The notes under the pieces: model-generated | Told to the model about the DNA's origin: nothing | Seen by the model: only the letters and a program-made list of their open reading frames with translations | Databases searched by the model: none | Made by a program: the position numbers and the translations under genes | In this document: one piece after another, positions 9,879 through 21,504 of the stretch | Position numbering within the stretch: position 1 is the first letter of the stretch | How the letters are laid out: every line of letters starts with the position of its first letter | Assembly (NCBI RefSeq): GCF_000264905.1 | Contig: NW_006763139.1 | Coordinates: 1,280,313-1,344,312, forward strand | Source of the DNA: Stereum hirsutum FP-91666 SS1 | Lineage: Eukaryota; Basidiomycota; Agaricomycetes; Russulales; Stereaceae | DNA: 64,000 bases | Direction of reading: 5' to 3'

Positions 9879-11313
9879 TCAAACAAGCACCTTCCTCAGC
9901 TGCCACACCCTCGCCGGCAACAGCGTGACCGGACACCTACCGCTTTTCTCGACCTCCTCATACGCGCACCTATAGCAGAACACATACCCGCTCGGCAATG
10001 CCGTGGCATTCTTGATCCCTTCCCCGCAAATTGGGCATTTGCCGTACTTCCGTCCGTCGAGTTTCAGTCCTTGTGGATGCGGTCGAAGGAGGGCGGGTGG
10101 CGGGATGGATGGACCGAGCGGAGAAGATGAGAGCGTGAGCGAGCGGGCGGGGGATGAGGGAGAATACCACCATTCGAGGAATTTGATGAAGAAGATTGTG
10201 GTGGGAAGGAGAAGCTTGAGGGAATCGAGGAGGAAGCGAGGAGAGTTGCGAAATATGTGGCGTAATGTGTCGAAGGGAGATTTCGGAGGAGTTGTGGCCG
10301 AGGATCTTTGAGCGGCGAGGGACTCCGCGCGCTATACGATAACGAAGAATAAGACCAATGATGAGACGAAGAATGTATTGGATGTAGACTTACATAGTCG
10401 TCGATGCCTAGTCGACGTAGGTCGACACCTATCCAGGATAACCACGGTCGGTAATATGGTGTCTTTTCGAACAAATATGCGACGTTGTAAATGAGAAGCC
10501 AGTGTTCGAAGCCCATGTTCAGCCATGGGTAAAGCTTCTTGTATAGTCTCCTCCATCGGCCTCGCCAGGTCTAACAGAAGCTCAACAGGTCAGTCTCTCG
10601 TTCAAAAAGCTTCAACGATTGACCTGCGACAAGTACATACCTCTTCTGTCAATGCACGAATTTGCCTTCCTCCCGCATCATCGATGAGATCTGAGTCGAT
10701 CCCTCCGCCAAGGTCCTCGAAGTAATCCTGCGCTTTGGCACGAATGTATGGCAGGCCTACCTATACATTCTTGACTGCTTCGTCGATGTCGTACCATACT
10801 GAAAGATACAGAGAGACTTACGAGTAGGAGTAGAGAGCACCATACCTCCCTTCTTCGTAGGTTCTCCTCGGGAAATATACCACCTACAGCTGCTTTAGCT
10901 CGTTCGGTCTCAAACAAAGGTCGGCGCCGGCGTTTGAGGCCATAAAAGTTCTCGGAGAAGGAGGCATCTACATTGATGTAAGTAATCACAACTCAAACAA
11001 AGAAGCTATACCAGACGAACTATGTTGCCTGAGATAATGCCGTTCCACGAACAGCATGATCAATGCGTAGAACTCTTCATGTCGATTGACTATCCGGAGT
11101 AGATATCTCGGATACCTTTGCGCAAAAACCTATCCAACAACACAAACAGTCACTTCAGCCTTATAATATAATCAAAATACAAGCAAGGCATACAGAAAGG
11201 ACATATTTGAGTGCAGGTTGGAGCAGGTCGCGTAGCTGTTCCTGAGCAATGAGCTCGAAAAGTGACGGCTTGAGGGGGTTTTCGCCCCCAACGATGTCGT
11301 TGAAAAACTCCAT
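9879..11313 (-). CDS. PEX12: Peroxin-12 (peroxisomal RING E3 component), intact copy
   Basis: Pex12 is a membrane RING protein which, with Pex2 and Pex10, ubiquitinates the import receptor Pex5 at the peroxisome. The start is [20 protein letters not shown], followed by exons with RQHSSS-like and [15 protein letters not shown] segments, then [23 protein letters not shown], and a C-terminal zinc-binding RING-like domain (CPICGEG ... GYVFCYRC ... [17 protein letters not shown]). The short Pex12 RING lacks several canonical zinc ligands, which is normal for the family. Introns are short (for example the one ending ttggatag, near 11,130-11,200). The start codon lies inside the inverted duplication, about 130 bp from its inner boundary. 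The second copy at 46,185-47,651 is broken, so this is probably the only working gene. Confidence 0.9.
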
Positions 11314-11896
11314 GTTGTGGGTCAAGGCGCTCCCGGCAAGTGGTTCAAAGCTCGAACCTGATTGAATGCGAGGATAGTCCTAGGAGTACTGAAGCAGAGA
11401 GATGGAGGAGAGTGGAGGAGGTCCCAGGTGAGAGCTGATTTCAGGTGGAAGTTCCTGGTGGCGCGCCGCGGAACCGGCACCACAACAAGTTATCACGTGA
11501 TACGGGGAAATTGTTCGTTTTGTGCCACACATGTGGCAGAATCCGCCAATGACTCCCGAGTCCCATCCATCTCGAAGACAACCACAAAACGGACTTCAAA
11601 TGAATGTTGTTTGTGTACACCTCTTGTGCCCCTAGGAGGGAAGGCTGAGGAATGAGGCTCGGGCAAAGGAATTGTGGTCGAATTGCAATTTCCGGAAGCA
11701 CTTCAAAAGCGCGCCTAACGCGACGTAATTCGAACTTCAACCGTCAACCCGTCCTCCGAGTCGTACGAATCAATAATCTTCTTCCTTTCAACCATTGCGG
11801 CCACATATACACGCCCAAAAGACACACTGCGCTTCAGTCAAACTGATCCAACCATCGAAAATTTGCACTCAACTCGCAAACCCTGGAGTAACAAGT
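11314..11896. other. Arm boundary and upstream regions of PEX12 and the next gene
   Basis: The inverted duplication ends at about 11,445. The remaining sequence up to 11,896 is single-copy and holds no convincing gene. It should contain the PEX12 promoter and that of the rightward gene starting at 11,897. Confidence 0.5.
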
Positions 11897-13531
11897 ATGA
11901 GCTCAGTTCGAGAGCACACATACCGTGACAGCTACGACAGCGTCAGCATGCCGCCGGGCCCATTGCCTCCAATCGAGCTCGAACTGTGCGTTGTGTTTTT
12001 CTTCCTGTCCACCCGTAGTATATTACCTTTGTTCGGTGTATCATCGAGGACCGGATTTGCTTCCGTGTACCAGTATGCCCACGGTTGAAGCGTCAGACGC
12101 TGCCTGCTCGTTTCCTCATGGCCAGGGCACATTCCCGAGATTAGATGGCCCAATGGCCGTCATGATGTCTCGCGCATATCCTTAAAGACTGATGTCGTGG
12201 AGTTCTTGTCGAGACATCTCATCCACTTGTGTTCTCTGCACATAAATCACCTTCGCTTTGAACTACCCCACACTACGCCACCCCTGCTCTTACTTTCGTT
12301 CTTTCTGTTGGTCTGATTGACTGAAATTCTTGCTGTTCTTCAATTTTTTGAAAACTCTCAGTGCTTCTGATTCGGCTCCCATGTATCATCGTGTCCACAG
12401 ACCCATGCCTCCAACTGATGCACAGCTCGCAACAACAGCACTCGACGAGGAAGCGGCGTATCGCTTTCCTTCATTCTCCGCAAAGTAAATTATTCACTGC
12501 CTACAGTCATTCGACCCGCCCCTCACCTTTCCTTCCTTTTGCTTGTTCGACGCTCCTTTCACATGTATCCACATGCACGCACAATCTAGCGACGCCGTGA
12601 CCCTCGGTCTCTCCCTCCGCAAACGTTTTCGCGGTTCCTCACGCCATCAAAAACTAGGCAAAGGCCTTCTCATCACCATCCAAACCATAGTCGGCCACAC
12701 CCTCTTCTCGTGCACCGTAGGCGACCTCGGTGCGTCGGCCGGTCTCGGATATCAGGACGTGAGTTTGGATAGCTGGCAGGTGTTGGAGGGGATGGTAGCA
12801 GTGGTTCGGAGGACGGGACATTCGAGTTTCTATGTGGAGAAGGGGATGGGGGCGATGGGGAAGACGCCGAAGCAGATGGGGGTGGGGAGTGAGTTTAGGG
12901 TGCATGGGGGTGGTGAGTGGTTTGGTTTCTTCGCGTTTGAGACCAGCGTTGTGGTAGCGGGTGGCGTGTGGCGTGTGGTTTGTGGCGTTTGGTTGGTTTC
13001 GAATGCTGATATATGGTTTTTTCTCGAAGCATTTCCTGTATGGCTGGATGTAAGTTTTCATTTCATGTGCTTGTTTGCCTTCGAGATTGAAAACCCATCG
13101 AGAACGCGCCATGTTGTCCTATAGCGGTAGTCGCCTGTTATTCAGGCTCGAGTACGGACGATCATCACGTACGTCCATCGAATTTTCATATTATCTCAAC
13201 TCCACGGCTAATACATCCATGTTCGTTCCCCTCTCCTGGACAGCTGGTCGTAACATCATGTCGAGACTACCTGCACAAGATGGCCGACAAAGCGGGACCG
13301 CCACCACGATCTACGAGAATGCCCTCACCCGGCCTTCCACCGCCAGACAACAGCTCGGTATGTACGTCTCCTGTGGACGCTATCTCCTCTACGCAGACTT
13401 ATATTAATTATGTTGATCCCTGACGTGCATAGGAATGGATATCAACTTCGGCCGCAGGTAAACTGTACAGACCACGAGGTTTCGAAGAAGACGATCGCGA
13501 GCTTCACGACGAGCATGAACACATGCACTGA
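11897..13531 (+). CDS. Putative multi-exon hypothetical protein
   Basis: Weakly supported gene. A first exon codes MSSVREHTYRDSYDSVSMPP... and ends at a gtgcgt donor (11,986). The clearest later exons are 12,573-12,760 (HAQSSDAVTLGLSLRKRF..., GHTLFSCTVGDLGASAG) and a 3' pair: one exon starting after ctggacag at about 13,246, with MADKAGPPPRSTRMPSPG, spliced through 13,358-13,433 to EWISTSAAGKLYRPRGFEED and the stop at 13,529-13,531. The middle exons cannot be fixed by eye, and two separate genes are possible. No family is recognised. Confidence 0.3.
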
Positions 13532-13848
13532 GCCTTGTTCTGATAGAGATCCTTCAGCTTCGACAGTAGTGATTAGGAGTATAGGATTCGATTGAGGGCC
13601 TACGTATAGTACAGGGTGTGTAAGTAAGAGCGGGGATTGAAGGGGTTGAGTCAATATACGAGCCTTCGAAATGAGGAAGGGGAGGCGAAGGCGAAGGCGA
13701 ACGTAGGAGCTAGGTAGGAAGGCGGACGACATAAAACAGAAAAAGAAACATAGGAGATATGGCATGCGGTATGGGGACAATGGCGGCCATGTCGTATCAC
13801 AAACCAATGGCTCCTCCTCAGAACCAAGTTACAAGGGAGCGTGGCATT
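13532..13848. other. Convergent intergenic region
   Basis: This stretch lies between the 3' ends of the hypothetical gene and RIM1. It has a purine-rich run (ggaggcgaaggcgaaggcgaa) near 13,680. Nothing else is recognisable. Confidence 0.4.
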
Positions 13849-14578
13849 TCAAATAGAATGAGAGTCACCCTCGCTATCTTCGGCTGATTTGTGATGCTTC
13901 AAGACACGAATGGTTTCTTTGGATGTCAGAGAAGAATGAGTAGCACGACGTCAGCGTTGCGTGGATGCACATCAAGAGGTGGACGTACCATGACGGAGGA
14001 AGATAGAGCGCTGTCCCTGGGGTGTGCTGGGATCAGCACCAGCGTCCGGCTCGCGAATCTCAAAGTTGGCCTCGACGTAGACGTGAGAACCCTTTTTGAG
14101 AGTGCGGAGGTACTGGTTCGACGTTGGGCTGAAAGAGAGGATAGAGTGCCATGTCGTCTTGCCATTTTCTCGGGCTATGAGCCATAAGTGCAAACATATC
14201 AGTTATTTGTTCAGAGCGCGACAAAGTCACGGTATGGACGCACTGCCATCAGCACTAGGAGGGGGAGGGGTGGCTTGGGTGGCTACCACGTATCTACGGT
14301 GTTAAACCGACGTTAGAATGATGTTTGTAGGGTTTGTAGAAGTTGACGGTCCGTACGATACGTATTCCCTATCCGTCTTCGTGGTGCGAACTTCAGGATC
14401 TCTGCCCAAACGCCCGATGAGAGTTAGTTTTGCCATATCTGCAGCGCGAGAGCTGGTTGTAGAGAAAGCCTGGACGTATTTCTCAGTCAGTCAAGGTTGG
14501 GAGCTATTCACAATGATCAAAAACACATACGCGTGCAGACGCGCGCGTTGAAGCAGCAGAACGGATGGCTGAGAACAT
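13849..14578 (-). CDS. RIM1: Mitochondrial single-stranded DNA-binding protein
   Basis: Bacterial-type SSB that coats single-stranded mitochondrial DNA during replication. The start is MFSAIRSAASTRASA, a plausible mitochondrial presequence. The OB-fold body follows: KLTLIGRLGRDPEVRTT, then YVVATQAT, then ENGKTTWHSILSFSPTSNQY, then KKGSHVYVEANFEIREPD, then the exon SPQ-like TPQGQRSIFLRH, and the final exon ETIRVLKHHKSAEDSEG. All are typical mtSSB blocks. Five exons are joined by short introns; the last splice is gtacgtccac...catccaaag. Length is about 150 residues, normal for fungal Rim1. It is divergent from HBS1, 262 bp apart. Confidence 0.9.
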
Positions 14579-14840
14579 GGTGGCCAGAGAGAGATAAAGA
14601 CAAGGTATAAGGAGAGGTAAGGAGGACAAATTCACGAGCCGAACGCGGTGGAGACAAGTGATGTTTGTCACAACGTGACTAAAAGTGACCCTTTGTGACA
14701 GTGTTCATCTGGGGCTTCCAAATCAGGGGCTGTGACTCTCAGTGAAGAGCCTGCCATCTCCCTCGAGGCCGGAACGTGCATCTTACCGCTCGTCAGCGCA
14801 CTGTATATTACCTCTTTGCTTTGAATCCACGAATCACAAC
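14579..14840. promoter_or_regulatory. Shared divergent promoter, RIM1 / HBS1
   Basis: A 262-bp gap between two divergent start codons. It contains the related words agtgatgtttgtcacaacg and agtgaccctttgtgacagtg at about 14,659-14,703, an imperfect pair of GTGAC/GTCAC motifs that could be a binding site. This is inference from position. Confidence 0.4.
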
Positions 14841-17800
14841 ATGTCTAGACATAGGTTCATACGCAATATGGATCTTGAGGGTCAGTTGTGCATCCGCGAC
14901 AATATGCCGTGGCATTCGCGACGAGGCTAATTGTTGTGCTCTTCGCAGACGAGCAGGACGATGGGGCCCTTTCTGACGGTGGCGGGGGAGACGATTTGAC
15001 GCCGGAGCAGTCAGGTTAGTATGCCTTTGTGTGTATTTTTGTTGGCTTGATGTATTGAAGCTCTCACATAGAGAAACTTGAAGCGGGATTGGAACACATT
15101 CGAGCCATCATAGGTCCAGAGGAACGGTCAGGCTTCACTGATTCTTTCATCGAGGATACTTTGTGGGATACCTATTTCGATGTGGAGAACAGTGTGAAGT
15201 ACATTTTAGGTAAGTTGATCTTGAATATCTTATGGTCGGAGAAGCAGCGTGCTCATTACCCCGCGTTAGAGGTACACGAGAAAAGGATGGCGGTCAAGGA
15301 ACGTAAAGGTGAGCGGTTGGATCCACACTTTCTTCTTAATTGTTATTCTCTTTCCTCGGACATCTTTTCTCGTTGTCGATATTCCTACTGTACCCGTTTA
15401 TCTTTTTCTTTGCTGTTTGCCTCTTGTCTTTTCTTGCCGCGAGGGGCGCTGTCACCCCCTCAGTTTAAACATCTGTCTGGCAATTACGAGAGAGAGAAGG
15501 TGCATTTCCCCTCGCTTGACGTCTCCGGATCCCGTCCCCGCCCTCCAATCCCCATGGTGGTGATCGTCGAAGTTGACTGTTTTCGGAATGCTGCAGAAGA
15601 ACGCGCCAGACTTGGGCTCTCCGCGGACTCCTTCGACGAGGACGAGGTTGCCACTGGCATCGCCTACGCTGCTCGGCTAGCAGCCGACGCCTACAACTTT
15701 GGTGGCCAAAATTCTTATCCCAACAACATCCCGCTCATCGCTCTGGCTCAACCGAATGGACCGGAATATCTAGAGCAGGAGGGTTCCTTCATCGACGACG
15801 CCGCGACTTCGAAACGACCTCTAAGCAGGATCACGGAGAAGACTGAGATCTCGGACATATCATACGCGAGGCCTATGGCGCAGGAAACGGCTTATAATCA
15901 GGCGTCATTGAGAAGTTCAACTTCAACCTCATCATACGGAGAGGTTATCGGTCAGTGGCATGCGCCTTCCTGCCTCGCTCCGCTTATTGATTAGATCTTA
16001 TTGTTTTCAGAGTCGAAGCTAGGTAGGGGCCCCCCTAGGATGTCATTCGAGTCGACTGCTACCATTCCCGATCCGAACGATATCCCCCCGTCACCTTCAC
16101 CGTCTGCGTGGCAACCACTTCCTAATCAGACTCCGAGCGCACCCTCTGCCGTCTCCTCTGGCTCTCGAACACCTGATACCATACCTGCTCGTCCACCCAG
16201 CGTGCCTTTGCCTCCACTCGACTTGATTCCTGACATGCCCGACAATCAGTCTAGAACGACTCGCGTACGAAGTCCTGAACACCATAATGCAATACCCGTT
16301 CAGGTCTTCCGGAATGGGTCTTCCAAACGAGTGCTGAGTCCGAAGCGAGCTCTCAGTCCACCTGTCGACGTCGACAAGCCATTACCGCCACCGCCCCCAC
16401 CATCCGAACCTCGCTATTCGGTAGCTCAATCCATCGCCACCACTGCACCCACGGAGCCCCAGCAGAAGAAACCGTCCAAGTTATCTACCCTTGCGACTTC
16501 GAGAGCTGCAAGTTCGAGATACAGCACGGCCACGAGGAGTTCCAGGCAGAGCGCCACTAGCGTCGGTGGGACATCCATATTGACATATCCTGCCCTCAGG
16601 CCTTCGAATGAGTCGATTATGTCGATGATCTCCGAGGAAGCTCCTTCGGAATCGGCCTCATCCACTGACACCATCGTTCGTCGTGCTATCCAGACCGCTT
16701 TGGACCAAGAGGCCGAGGATCGTAATGGGCACAATCGAGCCATAGAGCATGAACAGCAACCCAAGCAACCCACGGGGTCTCCCTCCAAACTCTCTTCCTC
16801 GACAAGCTCGCAGTCTACCGTTCGTCCTACTTCGTCGCCTGCATCTCCCTCGAAATTGCAAGCTCGTGCGGTGGCTTCCTCTGTAGCGTCCTCTGAGGCA
16901 CCCAAATCAACGCAGAAGTCGACTCAGCCGTCGAAACTTGCCATGTACGCCCAATCCAAGGCTAAGCCCTATGTGCCGAAGCCGAAAGCCCCACCTCGCC
17001 CTTCATCGCCCAATACACTCTTGCACAGCACGACAACCGAATACTTAACTCCGATAGCGAACGGACCCACTGCGACGACAGCCATCACCACGTCCTATCA
17101 AACTCTCAATCACCTCATGTCGCCTGCTAAATCTGTACTACCTCCCTCTTTCCCTCCTCACGACTACAAACCTACCCCTGGTCTTGCGAGTAGTCACACT
17201 GAAAAGAAGACGAGCTCTGGCGAGCCCAAACAGTCAAAATTGGCTATGAAGGCGAAGAAGTCACATGCGAAACCTGAGGTCAAGGCTAATGATGCAGAGG
17301 AAGCAATGGAGGATGAGAAGGCGTGGCTACCGGTCCCGACTATATTCTTGCCGGAAGCAAGTCGCTCCTGTGCGTCGCCCTCAACGTTTGCTTCACTCCT
17401 CGTCGACGACAACCCTCTGACATCTACCACTCATTCCACTTATCATCCTCAAGTCAAGAAACATAGAAAAGGAGAGAAAGAAAAGTCGTCTGAGGATAGG
17501 GATAGGGATAAGGGTGCTTCCAGGGAGCATCGCCACCACCGAACGGGCAGTCGGAGTAGAAGTCGGTCCAGAACGCGACATACATCAGAGGATGGGACGG
17601 AGAGGACCAAGTCAGTTCGCAGACATAAGTCCACGAAACACTCAGTACCAGCGCCGCCTGCACCTACGGCCAATTCGGGAACCAAAGGAGCGCCGTTCGC
17701 TTTCGATTCGCCGAGTCCGGACGATATCGTGTTCAACGCGAGGAAGGGAACTTCGCTCGCGAGATCACAGTCCACGGCGTCGACCATCCTTCCACCTTCA

Positions 17801-20429
17801 ACGGTTCCATCGAGGGGCCCTTCTTCGGTTGCGTCTACTGCGAAACGCTCTCGTGCCTAAAGACATCCACATTCACATATTCACAAGATCGCAACCATCA
17901 TTACCTGCATCATTACCTTCGTCATATCATCATTTCCTGCCACCACAACGTTTTCTCCCGTTCCATTGTTCTATCGTTTATCAACTTTCGGACTTCTACC
18001 CTTGTCTTCATATTCCGAACTGAACTGTGCATTGTTGACTTTCTTGTTGTTCCATTGGATGTACTGACTAGACCCACCTGTTTGTTGTGCCAACAATAAT
18101 GATTCTAACGACTTCTCTCCTCGTTTCCACCACTTTTTCACACAGCCGCCAAAGAACGCGAGAAAACGCAGAAGCTGGCAGCGCAGAAGAAGGTCGCCGA
18201 GGCTGCTTCGGCCGCTACCTCCCGCGCCACATCACCTGTTCCTGGCTCCGGCTCACCTTCCAAGAATGCTCATAAAGGAGGTAAAAAGGCTGCGGGTTCT
18301 GGACATACGGGAACGGGGACGCCCCTGAAGAAAGGTAATGTCGTGGAACAGAAGGATTTGGATATGCAGGGTCTGAACTTGGGAGAGAAGGATGAAGAGG
18401 GTGTAGTCGACGAGCCACCACCGAAGATGTCGATTGCAAGGGAGAAAATCATAGAAGAGGCAAAGAAAGCTTTGGAGGAAGAGCAGAAGGGTGGGAAGAA
18501 GGGTGTCAGTCTCGTCGTTATTGGTAAGTTTTTTTTTTCGCTTCAGTTGGTTTTTCTTTCGATCTGGGTTGGGCTAACATTTAATGTTCATCAACAGGAC
18601 ACGTGGACGCTGGAAAGTCGACGTTGATGGGCAGGTTGCTGTATGAACTGGGAAGAGTAGATGAGAAGAGAAAGACGGCGAATGAGAGGGCGAGTAGTAA
18701 GATTGGTAAGGGGAGTTTCAGTTGGGCTTGGGAGCTGGATGGAACGACAGAGGAGCGTGAGCGGTGAGTCTCAATCTTTACCAATGCCAACCTTCTCAGA
18801 CCCAGCTCATGGGCGAACACAGAGGAATCACGATGGATGTCGCCCTCCAAACTCTCGAGACACCACATCGCCACATCACAATCCTTGACGCCCCAGGCCA
18901 CAAAGATTTCATCCCTAACATGATCTCTGGTGCATCACAGGCGGATTGTGCGCTTCTTGTCGTGGACGCTTCCACAGGGGAGTTCGAAGCTGGATTTGAG
19001 AGGGGTGGACAGACACGAGAGCATCTAGTGCTTGTGAGAAGTCTCGGTGTGGCACAGGTCGTTGTGGCGGTTAACAAACTCGACCAGGTACAATTTACCC
19101 TAAAATTTTACTCACGTCACTTCTGACTATTTTTTAGGTTGGTTGGGCAAGTGATCGCTATGAGGACGTCTGCTCTCAACTCAAACCTTTCCTGCTCCAA
19201 TCTGGATTCCATCCATCGAAGACACGTTTCGTACCGGTGGGCGCTATGGCTGGTATCAACCTCCTAGATCGCGAAGGCGACGAAGCAAAAAACCTACGAG
19301 CATGGTATAGCGGTCCAGCATTGGTCGATCTGCTCGGTGATCTTCTCTTGTTTATCCACGCATTCCCATCCACCTAATGCAGCATTATGTGCGCTCGTAG
19401 ACGTCCTCCAACCTCCAACGCGCGACATCACCGCGCCACTCCGTTTCCCTGTCTCGAATGTGTTCAAAGGTCAAGGCTCCGGCACAGGTGTCTCTGGCCG
19501 GTTATGCGGCGGTATAGTCCAGGTTGGAGAAAAACTTCGTATCCTACCAGGCGATGAGACCGCCATCGTCAAATGTGAGCCCTTCAGCCTTCTCCCCGAT
19601 AAATCGGCATTGATCTCTATGTTCTTGCCATAGCGATCGAAACTGAGTCAGAGAGCCTCCCATGGGCCGCAGCTGGGACGAACGCAACGCTATATCTCAC
19701 CGCGGTAGATCCTATCCACCTCAATATCGGCAGCGTGCTGTGTCCCACGACAGATCTGATTCCTATGGCTGCATCATTTACGGCGAGGATCATCGTGTTC
19801 GACATCCAGGTCCCTATCCTTGCCGGTTCATCTGTGAGTTCATATATAGCCGTCCATGTACTATCACAAGGTTGTTGATTCATTCGTATTCGACTCATGT
19901 TTCGTGCGATTGCCACTACTTACCTTACTAGGTCGAATTATTCCACCACTCACGAGACGTGCCCGCTTCAATCTCGAAGCTCAACGCCACACTAGACCGT
20001 GCCTCAGGGAACACGCTCAAGAAGAACCCTCGGTACGCACCACTACATCACTTTCACCCCCCACCCCCATTCTTCTTTCCCTTTTCTTGCCTCTATGACA
20101 GGTAAACAAACGCTGACCACCTTCGTTACTCGTCCCAGTGTCTTAACGAAAGGCACCTCGGCCGAAGTCCAGATCAACATCCGACCCGCATCCCTCTCAG
20201 GCCCGAACTCTCGCGCTCAACCTATCCCTCTAGAGCCGTTCTCCGTCAATAAAGAGATGGGCCGGATCCTCATTCGGAGAGGGGGAGAGACCATCGGCGC
20301 TGGTACGCTTTCGTTCCTTCCCTCCTTGCCTTTTCCTTCCGTTTTGACCTCATCTCGTACCTGTCTCGTGTGGCGGTCGGACTGGCGACTACGTTACTTT
20401 CAGGCATCGTCTTGGACATCCTTAATTGA
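14841..20429 (+). CDS. HBS1: Hbs1-type translational GTPase (ribosome rescue)
   Basis: Hbs1 pairs with Dom34/Pelota to split stalled ribosomes. The N-terminal HBS1_N domain is visible over the first exons ([20 protein letters not shown] ... [10 protein letters not shown]). A very long Ser/Pro/Lys-rich linker (16,011-17,852) follows, ending [19 protein letters not shown]. The GTPase domain starts in the exon after 18,597: GHVDAGKST (G1), RGIT (G2), DAPGH (G3), NKLD (G4). Exons 19138-19336, 19401-19574, 19634-19833, 19932-20032, 20139-20302 and 20404-20429 code the EF-Tu-like domains 2 and 3, ending [10 protein letters not shown] likely intron at 17,853-18,145 removes the in-frame stop at 17,858-17,860. 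The linker is far longer than in yeast Hbs1. The intron at 15,309-15,596 is stop-free and 288 nt long, so its retention would keep frame. Confidence 0.9.
16011..17860 (+). other. Long HBS1 exon with alternative stop (possible Ski7-like isoform)
   Basis: This 1,850-nt exon is open to TAA at 17,858-17,860. The best in-phase donor is c|gtgccta at 17,853, overlapping the end of the frame. Splicing to 18,146 gives ...[15 protein letters not shown] and the full GTPase. Reading on gives a GTPase-less protein ending KRSRA. HBS1/SKI7 genes are known to make both Hbs1 and Ski7-like proteins by alternative splicing in fungi and animals, so a Ski7-like short form is plausible here. Confidence 0.5.
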
Positions 20430-21504
20430 AAGCTGAAGGAGTCAGTCGTCGGCAAAGGCACAATCACACGCATACACACACATAGTACACGCCGCAAACA
20501 CGAACGGGCGAAGTGAAAACCAGAATGTATCGATAGAAGGTTCGCTCTAGGGCAGACAGACGCGGCCCTGATCTCCCCGTCACATACAGTTAAGTTACCG
20601 TATGTACGATATGTAAACTCAGTATCCGGTATCCATTATCAAAAGCCATGTATCCAGCCAAGAAGAGACGTAGTCGAAGAAATGAGGAGGAAGACCAGGA
20701 CATATTTTGTATACGCGCCCAAGGACGTGAAGGAGTTGGGGGAGAACACGAACACCAAAGCATCGAAGCTGGAGCTTGAAGAGACGACCAAGTTCTGCAG
20801 ACAAGAGGAAGCCAAGACAACAAATCGACCGGGGCCCCTTGAAAGGAAGGCGCTCGAAAGACTATAATGACATGCGCATGCACTGTATTGTCCGTGCATA
20901 AGTAATACTGCATGTCGTATGGGGAAGCGAGGCAAAGATATGGATATGGGGATATGAGGACGTTGCAACAGACATGAAAGGGTGATCGTAAGGGACATAG
21001 AGGAACTCGTAGCTCGTGACGATATGTTATGGATGATGGGTGGGTGGGAGGCATGTGGGTGTGAGTGTGAGTGCGGTGCAGGAGAAAGAGGGAAGAGAGA
21101 GATAGAGATAGAGAGAGGGAGGGAGAGGTATCCGAGTGACTACGGGCTAGACTAGACAGAAACAGAGACAGACAGACAAAATATGCAGATGGTACACAGA
21201 ACACAGAACATCGATAACTCTAACATAAATAGAGAGGGGGGAAGCAATATAAGAGCGCGGGAAATAGAGGGAAGAGGCGAGGAGTGAGAGATGCAGAAGA
21301 TATGATTCCACAAGGAGACAAAGAAAATATATGAGGAAAACAACAGAGACCACCGAACCGAAGAAGTAGAAGAGTATGCATACTTGTGTCGCGTTGTTCG
21401 GAACCCGGGCGAGAACGAAGAAAAGCTTCAACCAAGGACAAAGGAAGGACCGAAAACACGGCAGTTCACGAACACGAGGACCGCCTCGTAAAATTCGAGC
21501 TCGC
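20430..21504. other. Convergent intergenic region with GA-rich tract
   Basis: No gene. Positions about 21,060-21,130 form a GA-rich tract (gagagagatagagatagaga), and 21,140-21,350 stays purine-rich on the plus strand. The long minus-strand frames here reflect that base bias. The region holds the 3' UTRs of HBS1 and the CBM48 gene. Confidence 0.6.

Larger units (their letters stand above)
1..11445. repeat. Left arm of large inverted duplication
   Basis: This block matches 46,062-57,278 in opposite orientation, gene by gene and in the noncoding sequence: BTB gene end, gene B with its 3' repeats, divergent promoter, gene A, PEX12. The match starts before the window edge. It ends about 130 bp upstream of the PEX12 start codon, just after a stretch around 11,400-11,445 that reappears inverted at 46,062-46,110. 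Two internal blocks, 4,019-5,283 and 8,833-9,745, are the exception: in absolute coordinates they have the same orientation in both arms. The left arm looks ancestral, because its PEX12, BTB end and gene A 3' end are intact. Seen by direct comparison; the exact boundary is approximate. Confidence 0.93.

Noticed and set aside
16426..16905. Minus-strand frame of 159 codons opposite the HBS1 linker
   Set aside because: Antisense shadow of a low-complexity coding exon; no independent support.
20590..21460. Minus-strand frames rich in Ser/Leu/Phe, some over 200 codons
   Set aside because: They follow the GA-rich tract on the plus strand, show no domain or splice logic and overlap several other frames.
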